A stretch of 14,985 nucleotides of DNA, taken from the NCBI GenBank assembly GCA_050945135.1, contig JBMNSJ010000050.1, forward strand, positions 1 through 14,985, read 5' to 3'. The position numbers and the translations under genes were made by a program. The stretch comes from WRIS01 sp050945135. GTDB taxonomy: Bacteria; Actinomycetota; Coriobacteriia; Coriobacteriales; Eggerthellaceae. Shown in pieces: positions 6,807-14,184 of this stretch (position 1 is its first letter; the number at the start of each line of letters is the position of its first letter). The notes under the pieces were generated by a model. That model was not told where the DNA came from, did not search any database, and was given only the letters and a program-made list of their open reading frames with translations.

Positions 6807-9800
6807 CGCAGGGCTTTCTCAAGTAACTGTTTTCGCTCTAGCTTTGAACGGCGCCTTTGGTAGAGAACATATCCGGCGCTCATGAAAGCAATAACGACAA
6901 GTAAGGCTAAAACAATCCCGGGTGCATTTCCGAAGGGATTTCCCGTCTCATCATGACTGCTCCCTGGTGTTTTAGGAGTGTTCGCTACTGGTTTTTCGCT
7001 GGCTGGGTTCGGCTCTTCAACAACTGAAACTGTCTGCATAGCGTCGTCAATGTCTTCATGCAAGGCAATTGGCTCATCAGATCCCTCTTCGTAGAGAGTT
7101 TCGAAAACAACAAGATCGATTCCTGTGGCATTTCCTGCGTCAAACTCGAATTCAACATCGATAGTTCCATCAGGATCCTCAGCGGTGAATATGGTTTCTG
7201 CTGTTACGGGCTTATCGTTTACCTGCAGGAAGTCACCGGTTTGCTTACTCATGAGTGTACCTTGCAGCCTATATTCTGTGCCTGCTTCTAAATTGGTGTA
7301 GGAAACGGTGTCAACAATTCGAGCATCCTTTGAGTTCAGCACGTCTTTGTCGCCATCGGTGGCATCGAGTGCATGAGAGCTCATAGAAATCTTGTAATTC
7401 GTAATTTCGAACTCGATACTTGATTGACCTGCAATCATTCCTTGGTTATCAACGCAGAAGGTATGCGCTTCTTTCTCGAGGTCGAGGAGATATCCAAACG
7501 GAGCTTCCGTCTCAATCACAGAATAGGACCCGGGCTCGAGATAAGGAACATGGAGGACACCTTCAGCATTAGTGCTCCCTTCGAATTCAAAGGCATTGGC
7601 ATCGGCAAGCACCAAAGCCGGTATCGAGCACAGGTTTGTGCTGTCAAGCGAGATGCTGATACTTTTATCTTCTTCAAGACTAGCTAACAGGGTATAGGGC
7701 TTAAACGACGCTGAGTCTACTAGTTGTCCGGTAGCATAGAAGACCGTTGAATAGCCGGCGCTTTTATCCTGCAGTTCTTCTCGAAGCGCCTCTTCATCGT
7801 TGAGTTTGACGTGTGACACGCTCGAATCAAGTTCTAGCAGGGCTTGTTCTATTGCAGGCACAAGAGTAGTAAAGTCATACTCATGCGTCTCTCCTTCGCT
7901 TTCTTTCCATACCTTGAAGCTTGCTCCCTCAAGAGGGCTTGAAGAGAGGAGGTCTTGCTTGATAATCTTTACGGTCGTAGGCTCATTTTCGAGGTTTTGG
8001 CGAAGTAAGACACAGGGTATTTCTTGACCTTGGCTTACTATATCTACTTGGTATTCTTGCGTATCGAGCGCATAACCCGCAGGTGCTTTAGTTTCGTAGA
8101 GGGTATATCGCCCAAGATGAAGCTCGTCAATGAGAGCATATCCAGCTTCATCGGTTAGGATTCCGGAAGCCACCACATCGCCTGCAGCAAAGTAAAGGCT
8201 ACCGTCATTGGTTTGTATATCGTTAGTTGCACGTAGACTGTATTCTGCGCCCGCAACAGGCTCTCCCGACAGGGAATCTGCCTTTTGTAGCTCGAGTTGC
8301 GCCATAATTGCTTCATCAAAATATTCGATAACAATAGGGTTTTCCCAGGTATTGAAGCTATCAACAACGAATTGCACACTTTGAGAGTTCAATGCATAGC
8401 CATCAGGTGCTTCTACTTCAACAAGTGTGTAGGTTCCCTCATTTAGCTTCATGGGTAAAACAAGCTCGCCATCTTCACCGGTATACCAGACATCAATAGC
8501 TTGAGCTTCATTCGGGTCGTTATACGAAACTGCTACACCCTGCTCATCGAGTATTTGGAATCCACAGTTTCCTTTGATGGGATTTCCGGTGGCAGCATCC
8601 TTTTTGATGATTTTTACGGGAGTTTGAGGAATCTTATTACTAACGAGTTGCGAGGGCAGAAATTGATTGTTGGCTGAAATCGAAACTTTCCAATCACTTA
8701 CGGGGAGCATGGTGATACCGTATTCGTTTTTATAACGATTAGCTACATCTTCGGGAATGACTTCCTTCACAAGATAGCTGCTGTAAGCAAGCGCACCTTG
8801 CCATTCGCTTGGATAGGGGAGGTCGCGGGTAGACGCATAACCGTTTTCGTCGGTGACAATCGTGCAAACAAGTTCGCCGGGTTCTTTGAGTTTGCCATCG
8901 GGAGCGAGAACGGCTTGGCTGTTGTCGTTGTAGAATTCAAAACAAACTCCTTCTACCAACAGACGTGTTCTATCTTGGTTTTCAGTATCGTTTGAGCTGG
9001 GTACTTCCTTTGTGATGCGCCAATCGCCCCGCTGAACTTGTTCTTTATCCTGCGGTGCAAGGTAATTTGTGACAGATTCTGCAACTCCTTCAGAGGTAAT
9101 CTGTGTCACATGGACAACTTTGTTATTGAGAATGTAGCCTTCAGGTGCTTTTGTTTCTTCAATCGTTAGTGTTCCCAAAGGGAGAGTGACTTTCCCACTG
9201 CTCGTGGTATAAAAGCTATCTCCAGATACTTTATGAGCTTCATCAAGGGATACTTTTCCGCTCTGGTCGGTTTTCATGATCCAGGTTTTCAATGGAGTAT
9301 GTCCTGATGTAGCTGGGTCCGTGGCTGAATGAACGCCGTAGAACTTGAAGGTATATTCGGCATTGGCGAGAGATGCAGCACCCTGAGGAGTTCCTGCTAA
9401 GGTTCCTGAGTCAAGCTTTTCAAGCAGCATGTCGACAGGATTGTTTTGAGGGACATCTTTGACTTCAGTATGGTTTACTCGCGTAGTTTGACCAGCAGAA
9501 ACGGAAATTTCGTAGATGCTAGTATCGAGCGCGTACCCAGGAGCGGGCGTAGTTTCTTTGACATAATAGGTTCCAGGGGCAATATCGCTCGAGGAGGCAT
9601 AGCCCTCTGAATTCGTGGTGATGCGTGTTATTTCATGTGTTGTTGAGGCGTCATCGCAAATGCTGTATACAGCCCCATCCAAGGAGTAGCAGCTGTTGTT
9701 GTTTGAGAGGCTTGTGTTTGAGCTTTGTTTTTGTAAATCAATCCAACCCGAAGCAGGCTCTATGTCGAAATCCATTGCAATCTGCTGCCCAGCGCCATAA

Positions 9801-10441
9801 TAAACCGTTCCCGTGCCAATCCACGAGCCTTCCGTTGCAGCAACAAAAGACTTAAGGTGAGAAAGAGCTTCGTTGAACTGCGCAGATCCGCCCCACGACC
9901 CAGGACCTTCGGTTGGCTCGGTTGAATACAGCTGATAGCCTAACGCATCTCCCATGATGAGCCAGATGTAAGCCTGTACAAGGTAATAGCGCTGTTCGCC
10001 GCTCGCAGAATCAAACTCGTAGAACTGAACATTGTTTGGATCTGAGTAGTCGCCGTTAAACGCGCACATGTTAGCAAGAGCTATTTTAGTTAGCAGATCC
10101 TGAGGGATAAAGGTCTTGGCATCTGCGGCACTTAGCACTCTTCCCGATTGAAAGCTTGCCGTGTAGTTTACGCAGTAGGCTGCCTTGTTTATGCCGCTTC
10201 CTTCTACGGCAAACTGACCTTCAGCAAAGTATTTCGTTCCTTCAGAATCAACGCAGGTCATCGTAGTTCCCGTAGGAATGTGAACGCTTATGAGTGTGTC
10301 TGCAAATGCTTCTTGAGCATCTACGAGGAAACTTAAGGGAAGCAAAGCGGCTGTCATAAGCAAGGCCATAATCAGGCGTATTGCTTTACTTACCAGGAAG
10401 GACGGCTTGACCGCTAATCTAGGAGTTATATGTTTAGGCAT
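6800..10441 (-). CDS. Large thioester-SpaA-VaFE surface adhesin / tip pilin
   Basis: Cell-surface adhesin of 1213 aa. Order: signal peptide (1-47, possible cleavage after EAFA); thioester domain (about 58-225) with Cys90 in AYCVNY and Gln156 in YLVQAYIW, the pair that forms an internal thioester in this family (TQXA/TED); six SpaA/Cna-B repeats; a VaFE repeat (about 1015-1140, VVFETLY at 1111-1117); a linker; a membrane segment (1176-1194); and a basic tail. Candidate isopeptide Lys/Glu positions by repeat are K238/E296, K342/E429, K478/E560, K613/E675, K720/E783 and K828/E977. E-boxes such as YTLYETKAPAGYALD mark each repeat. The sixth repeat is enlarged by roughly 85 residues. No LPXTG is present; TPKTP (1155-1159) or NPFGN (1168-1172) are the candidate sorting motifs. 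The domain roles (covalent attachment to host amines, isopeptide-stabilised stalk) are known for the families and inferred here. The class B sortase gene overlaps its stop. Confidence 0.9.
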   Translation of the reverse strand: MPKHITPRLAVKPSFLVSKAIRLIMALLMTAALLPLSFLVDAQEAFADTLISVHIPTGTTMTCVDSEGTKYFAEGQFAVEGSGINKAAYCVNYTASFQSGRVLSAADAKTFIPQDLLTKIALANMCAFNGDYSDPNNVQFYEFDSASGEQRYYLVQAYIWLIMGDALGYQLYSTEPTEGPGSWGGSAQFNEALSHLKSFVAATEGSWIGTGTVYYGAGQQIAMDFDIEPASGWIDLQKQSSNTSLSNNNSCYSLDGAVYSICDDASTTHEITRITTNSEGYASSSDIAPGTYYVKETTPAPGYALDTSIYEISVSAGQTTRVNHTEVKDVPQNNPVDMLLEKLDSGTLAGTPQGAASLANAEYTFKFYGVHSATDPATSGHTPLKTWIMKTDQSGKVSLDEAHKVSGDSFYTTSSGKVTLPLGTLTIEETKAPEGYILNNKVVHVTQITSEGVAESVTNYLAPQDKEQVQRGDWRITKEVPSSNDTENQDRTRLLVEGVCFEFYNDNSQAVLAPDGKLKEPGELVCTIVTDENGYASTRDLPYPSEWQGALAYSSYLVKEVIPEDVANRYKNEYGITMLPVSDWKVSISANNQFLPSQLVSNKIPQTPVKIIKKDAATGNPIKGNCGFQILDEQGVAVSYNDPNEAQAIDVWYTGEDGELVLPMKLNEGTYTLVEVEAPDGYALNSQSVQFVVDSFNTWENPIVIEYFDEAIMAQLELQKADSLSGEPVAGAEYSLRATNDIQTNDGSLYFAAGDVVASGILTDEAGYALIDELHLGRYTLYETKAPAGYALDTQEYQVDIVSQGQEIPCVLLRQNLENEPTTVKIIKQDLLSSSPLEGASFKVWKESEGETHEYDFTTLVPAIEQALLELDSSVSHVKLNDEEALREELQDKSAGYSTVFYATGQLVDSASFKPYTLLASLEEDKSISISLDSTNLCSIPALVLADANAFEFEGSTNAEGVLHVPYLEPGSYSVIETEAPFGYLLDLEKEAHTFCVDNQGMIAGQSSIEFEITNYKISMSSHALDATDGDKDVLNSKDARIVDTVSYTNLEAGTEYRLQGTLMSKQTGDFLQVNDKPVTAETIFTAEDPDGTIDVEFEFDAGNATGIDLVVFETLYEEGSDEPIALHEDIDDAMQTVSVVEEPNPASEKPVANTPKTPGSSHDETGNPFGNAPGIVLALLVVIAFMSAGYVLYQRRRSKLERKQLLEKALRW

Positions 10442-10495
10442 AAATCTCTCATTTCTCTTCGAATGCTGTTGTCAAAGAATCGACAGACATCTCAG

Positions 10496-10524
10496 AGCAT
10501 AAAGAGCGAATGCTACAGAAACCT
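10496..10524 (-). promoter_or_regulatory. Tentative adhesin promoter
   Basis: On the minus strand TATGCT (10501-10496) is a fair -10 element. The -35 position 17 bp upstream (10524-10519) reads AGGTTT, which is poor, and it abuts the first direct repeat at 10511-10518. A weak -35 next to a regulator site would fit activator-dependent transcription. This is inference. A TTGACA at 10475-10470 exists but has no acceptable -10. Confidence 0.35.
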
Positions 10525-10583
10525 TGCAGCGGCGCTACACAAATGAAGACATTTGCTACAGTAAAGAGACCGGTTTACTACAG
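10511..10583. promoter_or_regulatory. Four direct repeats at 21-22 bp spacing upstream of the adhesin gene
   Basis: TGCTACAG (10511), CGCTACAC (10533), TGCTACAG (10554) and TACTACAG (10576) lie on the plus strand with start-to-start distances of 22, 21 and 22 bp, that is two helical turns each. All share CTACA. Read towards the adhesin gene, three copies follow TTT and read TGTAGC. A perfect 6-bp inverted repeat, CAAATG and CATTTG (10540-10555), joins copies two and three. The nearest copy is 70 bp from the adhesin start codon. Tandem sites at this period are typical of response regulators, including LytTR types, that bind one face of the helix. Confidence 0.55.
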
Positions 10584-10622
10584 CGCAGGTCAAGCGCGCG
10601 AAATGGTGCCTAGAAATCTTGG

Positions 10623-10649
10623 ATAAGCCTTAAAAAAATTACGAAATTT
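10623..10649 (-). terminator. Weak A/T-rich hairpin after aroD
   Basis: Directly after the aroD stop the minus strand reads AAAAATTTCGTAATTTTTTT: a 7-bp all-A/T stem with a T run. This is at best a weak terminator, so some read-through towards the adhesin promoter region is possible. Confidence 0.3.
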
Positions 10650-11411
10650 TTATTGCAGCATAGTATGGAAGAGTGAGAGCACTTGACGCACTTCAGTAAC
10701 TGACATCTGTCCAGGAGCGGAAGCCTTGTTAGCCGAGGCGAAAGTTAGGACAGAGCCAAACATCTCGCCGCTTAGACGACTGAGCGCTCCTGCATTTCCC
10801 ATCGAGATGGCAACAAAGGGGCGTTGTGCCTGTTTGGCGAACTCATTGCTTGCCTCAAGGAGCGTGAGCACATCATCTGTGCAGCTAGCCATAACAGCTA
10901 TCTTGGTAATGTCCGCATCATGCGCTTCCATGGTGGCGAGCATGTTCACAATAAACTGAGCATCAGGAGTTAGCTCGAAGTTGTGATGTGAACCTATGAC
11001 GGGAATATCGTGGGCTTTACAGCTCGAGGCGAGCTCGTTGAACTGCGCTTCGCCAATGGAATACTCTATATCCATGAGGTCGACATATCCCGTTTGAGCA
11101 ACGCTCGAGATAAGCTCACAGTAGTCACTTTCTGAAATGGCTTTGTTGCCACCTTCAACTTTTCGTCTGAAGGTGAAGATGAGAGGCATTTCGCCAAGTG
11201 CTGCTCTTAGAGAGCAAAGTGCTGCACAAACGGCATCAATATCCGACGAGTTATTGAAGAAGTCTACGCGCCATTCGACTAGGTCAGCGCCTAGAACCTG
11301 CGCCTGTTCGATAACAGAAATGAGCTCATCGGTACTCTGCTCGGTAAGAGGTACGCAAATGCTTGGCATACCTTGGCCCAAGACGATATTTCGAACTTTG
11401 AGTGCTTGCAT
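10650..11411 (-). CDS. aroD: Type I 3-dehydroquinate dehydratase
   Basis: Shikimate-pathway enzyme converting 3-dehydroquinate to 3-dehydroshikimate by a Schiff-base mechanism; cytoplasmic, 253 aa, the usual length of the type I family. The catalytic and binding residues are all visible at near-canonical numbers: Glu46 and Arg48 (DLVEWRVDFF), Arg82 (FTFRRKVEGG), His143 (GSHHNF), Schiff-base Lys170 (ITKIAVM), Arg212 (GALSRLSG) and Gln235 (ASAPGQM). The ATG overlaps the stop of the upstream SPFH gene by one base (TAATG), so the two form an operon, although no metabolic link is apparent. No other aro genes are in the window. The A/T-rich inverted repeat after the stop may end the transcript but is weak. 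Confidence 0.95.
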   Translation of the reverse strand: MQALKVRNIVLGQGMPSICVPLTEQSTDELISVIEQAQVLGADLVEWRVDFFNNSSDIDAVCAALCSLRAALGEMPLIFTFRRKVEGGNKAISESDYCELISSVAQTGYVDLMDIEYSIGEAQFNELASSCKAHDIPVIGSHHNFELTPDAQFIVNMLATMEAHDADITKIAVMASCTDDVLTLLEASNEFAKQAQRPFVAISMGNAGALSRLSGEMFGSVLTFASANKASAPGQMSVTEVRQVLSLFHTMLQ

Positions 11412-12313
11412 TACTTGATGCCCTCCGAATTTGCGTCTGCGGTAACCATCGCTTGGATAATCTCTTCGCGCATTTGGGAGAATCCACCAGGTGTCGATGC
11501 GGGAAGTATCACCGTTTTGCCATTATCCGAACTGGCAAGAGAGCGCATAACATCAAGATATTGATTGAAAAGCACCACTTGATTGACATCGTCGATATCC
11601 ATGCCGACCTCTTGAAGCGATTTGATTTGATCAACGATTCCGCTTGCAATCTCGCGACGATAGTTTGCCTGACCCTCACCTTGAAGGCGCGTGCGCTCGG
11701 CTTCGGCTGAGGCTTGCATTTCGATAGCAATTTTTTCTGCAGCCGCACGCTCGCGTGTTGCTTCTTTTTCTCGTTGAGCAGCGTTAATGGAGTCCATCGA
11801 GCGCTTAACTTCATTTGAAGGGTCAATAGCGGTAACGAGGGTCTTGATAACCGTGAAGCCAAACTGACTCATCTCTTCAGCGACAGCTTGTTGCACCTGA
11901 TAGGCGATGTTATCTTTTTCGGCGAAGGTGGTATCGAGGGTCATAGAGGGAATAGTGGAGCGCAAAGCATCTTCCATATACGACCTCATTTGCTGAACGG
12001 GATTAGAAAGCTCGTAGAACGAGCGAGCAACATCACTTGGGTTAACGCGATACTGCGTTGATGCAGAAATGGTTACGAAAACATTGTCTTCCGTTTTGGT
12101 TTCAAGCTGTACATCAAGCTGCGACACCCGCAAGTTAACTTTGCCTGCAATACGATCGACAACTGGAATTTTTATATTAAGACCAGCGTTGGCGACTCGT
12201 TTGAATTTTCCTAAGCGTTCAACGATGTATGCCGATTGCTGGGGGACTATGAAGAGCCCTAGAAAAATAAGAACTACAATAAGGACAACGAGCAGTATCG
12301 TTCCAACTAGCAT
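11411..12313 (-). CDS. SPFH/stomatin-like membrane protein (HIR/QmcA-type)
   Basis: Membrane-associated scaffold of the SPFH (stomatin/prohibitin/flotillin/HflC) superfamily, 300 aa. An N-terminal membrane segment (about 3-23) is followed by the SPFH domain (about 24-190): VPQQSAYIVERLGKFKRV and LRVSQLDVQLETKTEDNVFV are characteristic, the latter close to plant HIR proteins. A charged coiled coil follows (about 168-235, rich in REKEATRERAAAEK-type sequence), used for oligomerisation. The start at 12313 is preferred because GGAAGGA lies six bases upstream; a longer frame from 12355 adds 14 residues with no ribosome binding site. No NfeD-type partner gene, commonly found with bacterial stomatins, is adjacent. 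The stop overlaps the aroD start. The exact role (membrane microdomain organisation or protease control) is unknown here. Confidence 0.9.
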   Translation of the reverse strand: MLVGTILLVVLIVVLIFLGLFIVPQQSAYIVERLGKFKRVANAGLNIKIPVVDRIAGKVNLRVSQLDVQLETKTEDNVFVTISASTQYRVNPSDVARSFYELSNPVQQMRSYMEDALRSTIPSMTLDTTFAEKDNIAYQVQQAVAEEMSQFGFTVIKTLVTAIDPSNEVKRSMDSINAAQREKEATRERAAAEKIAIEMQASAEAERTRLQGEGQANYRREIASGIVDQIKSLQEVGMDIDDVNQVVLFNQYLDVMRSLASSDNGKTVILPASTPGGFSQMREEIIQAMVTADANSEGIK

Positions 12314-12360
12314 GGTGTTTCCTTCCGAAGTATTGTGCAAAAAGAGCGAAAGCACTCACC

Positions 12361-12369
12361 AGTATAGCA
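12361..12369 (-). promoter_or_regulatory. Extended -10 promoter for the SPFH-aroD operon
   Basis: The minus strand reads TGCTATACT, with -10 hexamer TATACT at 12366-12361 and the TGN extension upstream, 48 bp before the SPFH start codon. The -35 position 17 bp upstream is CGTAGC, a poor match, which is common for extended -10 promoters. It lies just downstream of the hcp terminator. Confidence 0.5.
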
Positions 12370-12413
12370 AAGCCCTTAGGCCAGCTACGTAGTTCCTGAC
12401 CTTTCCCTGGAAT

Positions 12414-12453
12414 AAAACTAGACGCAAAACTTATGCTTCACGCCTAGTTTTTT
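12414..12453. terminator. Bidirectional intrinsic terminator after hcp
   Basis: AAAACTAGACG (12414-12424) pairs with the CGCCTAGTTTT block (12441-12451): an 11-position stem with one G-T wobble and a 16-nt loop. T runs flank it on both strands: TTTTAT when read from hcp on the minus strand, and TTTTTT on the plus strand. It lies about 60 bp after the hcp stop and isolates hcp from the SPFH-aroD operon. Confidence 0.75.
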
Positions 12454-12514
12454 GCTTGTTTCTTCTTCTGCCTCTTTCGTTACACAAGATGTCGAAAGTC
12501 TGTGTGATTCACAG

Positions 12515-14080
12515 CTATGCGAGAATTTTTGCGAGGTCTTCTTCAGGCGTGCTAATCGGTGTGATTTGGAAGCTGTCCACGAGGAACTGCAGGACGTTTG
12601 GAGAAATGAAGGCTGGCAGAGTAGGTCCAAGGTAAATGTTTTTGATGCCAAGATGCAGAAGCGTTAATAAAATACATACGGCTTTTTGCTCATACCAAGA
12701 GAGCACGAGGCTCAAGGGGAGGTCATTTACACCACATTCAAAGGCTTCCGCAAGGGCAACCGCAACCTTAATCGCAGAGTATGCGTCGTTGCATTGGCCC
12801 ATATCCATAAGGCGGGGAAGACCGCCGAGCGTTCCCAGATTGAGGTCGTTAAAACGATATTTTCCGCAAGCAAGCGTGAGCACAAGCGTTTCATCAGGGG
12901 TTTGCTTGACGAAATCCGTATAGTAATTACGGCCTGGCCGTGCGCCATCGCAACCACCAACAAGAAATATGTGATTGAGCGCGCCTTCTTTGACGGCGTC
13001 TATGACGGTTCCAGCAACAGAAAGCACGGTTGAGTGCGCGAAGCCCGTGGTGAGCTCGCTGCCTCCGTTGATGCCAGTGAATTCTTTGTCTTCAGGAAAG
13101 CCACCGAGCTCAAGCGCTTTGTCTATAACAGATCCAAAGTCTTTCGTATCATCGATGTGTTCTATGCCGTCGTAAGCTACAACCGCCGTTGTAAACACGC
13201 GATCAGCATAGCTAGCACGTGGAGGCATAAGACAGTTCGTTGTGAACAGGATGGGTGCAGGTAAGGCATCAAATTCCTTCTTCTGGTTTTGCCAAGCCGT
13301 TCCAAAATTTCCCTTAAGATGAGGGTATTTCTTCAATTCGGGATAAGCGTGCGCGGGAAGCATTTCTCCACGGGTATAGATATTGATTCCTCTGCCTTCG
13401 CTTTGTTCGAGCAGGGCTTTGAGGTCGTGAAGATCGTGTCCTGAAACTACAATGAAAGGCCCTGCTTCTACTGTCATGCTGACACTGCTTGGCTCTGGAG
13501 TGCCAAAAGTTTCGGTGTTCGCACGATCGAGCAGCTCCATACAGGCAAGATTAACCTCTCCAGTTTTAAGAACATGCGGAAGAAGAGCTTCCATATCAAG
13601 GTCTTGATCGAGTAAAGTCATTGCCTCAAAGATGTAGTCATTCACCTGGGGGTTAGAAAAGCCGAGCACTTGAGCATGATAGGCATAGGCAGCAACGCCA
13701 CGGATGCCGAAAAGGATGAGAGATTTTAGCGAGCGGATATCTTCGTCGGACTCCCATAGCTTTTGCATGTTAAAGTCGCCAGGTGTTTTACCCTTGCTGA
13801 TCATGGTCGATAAAGCGCGCGTGCTTGTGATGCGCTCCAGAATTGAATCAGCGCTGAAATCTACATTAGTAATAGTTGCAAACAAGCCTTCAAGCATGCA
13901 TGTAGCCGCCGCTTCGCTGGTGGCTTTGCCGCCGGTGGCGTGGGCGAGGGTGATTAATGCTTCGGTCAGCTCATCTTGAAGCTCGGCCACTTCTGCACTT
14001 TTTCCGCAGGCACCTGCAGAGACACTACATCCCGAACATCCAGCAGTTTGTTCACACTGGAAACAAAACATTGTATCCAT
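12515..14080 (-). CDS. hcp: Hydroxylamine reductase / hybrid-cluster protein
   Basis: Cytoplasmic iron-sulfur protein, 521 aa, known in other bacteria to reduce nitric oxide or hydroxylamine under anaerobic nitrosative stress. The N-terminal cluster cysteines are Cys6, Cys9, Cys18 and Cys25 (MFCFQCEQTAGCSGC and AGACGK), with an extra Cys15. The hybrid 4Fe-2O-2S cluster ligands are all present: His215 (SGHDLHD), Glu239 (RGEMLPAH), Cys283 (TTNCLMPP), Cys377 (GGCDGARPGR), Cys405 (LACGKYRF), Cys430 (MGQCNDAYSA) and Glu464 with Lys466 (WYEQKAV). The length fits the family. The ATG at 14080 has AGGAG five bases upstream. No hcr reductase gene is adjacent, so electrons must come from another donor. 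A Crp/Fnr regulator gene is divergently placed and probably controls it. Confidence 0.96.
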   Translation of the reverse strand: MDTMFCFQCEQTAGCSGCSVSAGACGKSAEVAELQDELTEALITLAHATGGKATSEAAATCMLEGLFATITNVDFSADSILERITSTRALSTMISKGKTPGDFNMQKLWESDEDIRSLKSLILFGIRGVAAYAYHAQVLGFSNPQVNDYIFEAMTLLDQDLDMEALLPHVLKTGEVNLACMELLDRANTETFGTPEPSSVSMTVEAGPFIVVSGHDLHDLKALLEQSEGRGINIYTRGEMLPAHAYPELKKYPHLKGNFGTAWQNQKKEFDALPAPILFTTNCLMPPRASYADRVFTTAVVAYDGIEHIDDTKDFGSVIDKALELGGFPEDKEFTGINGGSELTTGFAHSTVLSVAGTVIDAVKEGALNHIFLVGGCDGARPGRNYYTDFVKQTPDETLVLTLACGKYRFNDLNLGTLGGLPRLMDMGQCNDAYSAIKVAVALAEAFECGVNDLPLSLVLSWYEQKAVCILLTLLHLGIKNIYLGPTLPAFISPNVLQFLVDSFQITPISTPEEDLAKILA

Positions 14081-14104
14081 CGAGTCTCCTCTCGTGTTTT
14101 TATC

Positions 14105-14133
14105 TTGCGTCCGTCATGGACAGAGATTAGAAT
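14105..14133 (+). promoter_or_regulatory. Promoter of the Crp/Fnr regulator gene
   Basis: TTGCGT (14105-14110) and TAGAAT (14128-14133) are separated by exactly 17 bp, about 50 bp before the preferred regulator start codon. On the opposite strand GATAAA (14104-14099) is a possible -10 for hcp, with no good -35. Confidence 0.5.
14109..14121. promoter_or_regulatory. Palindrome GTCC-N5-GGAC in the hcp/regulator divergent promoter region
   Basis: GTCC (14109-14112) and GGAC (14118-14121) flank GTCAT. It lies inside the spacer of the regulator promoter and upstream of the possible hcp -10. It is a candidate operator for the adjacent Crp/Fnr protein but is shorter than, and different from, the classical FNR site TTGAT-N4-ATCAA. 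Confidence 0.4.
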
Positions 14134-14184
14134 ACGGAGTTAAAAAGAACCTTTCAGTGGTATATGCAACGTAAAGGCAAGAAT

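Noticed and set aside
6800..10441. Repeated E-box DNA in the adhesin considered as a possible repeat array or CRISPR.
   Set aside because: The repeats are protein-level SpaA domains with divergent DNA, not short identical DNA repeats with spacers.
10447..10475. A perfect TTGACA -35 hexamer on the minus strand 29 bp before the adhesin start.
   Set aside because: The -10 position at 17 bp reads ATGAGA, and transcription would start at or after the start codon.
12314..12355. A longer SPFH protein start at 12355.
   Set aside because: The 14 extra residues have no ribosome binding site and come before the membrane segment, whereas the ATG at 12313 has GGAAGGA at good spacing.
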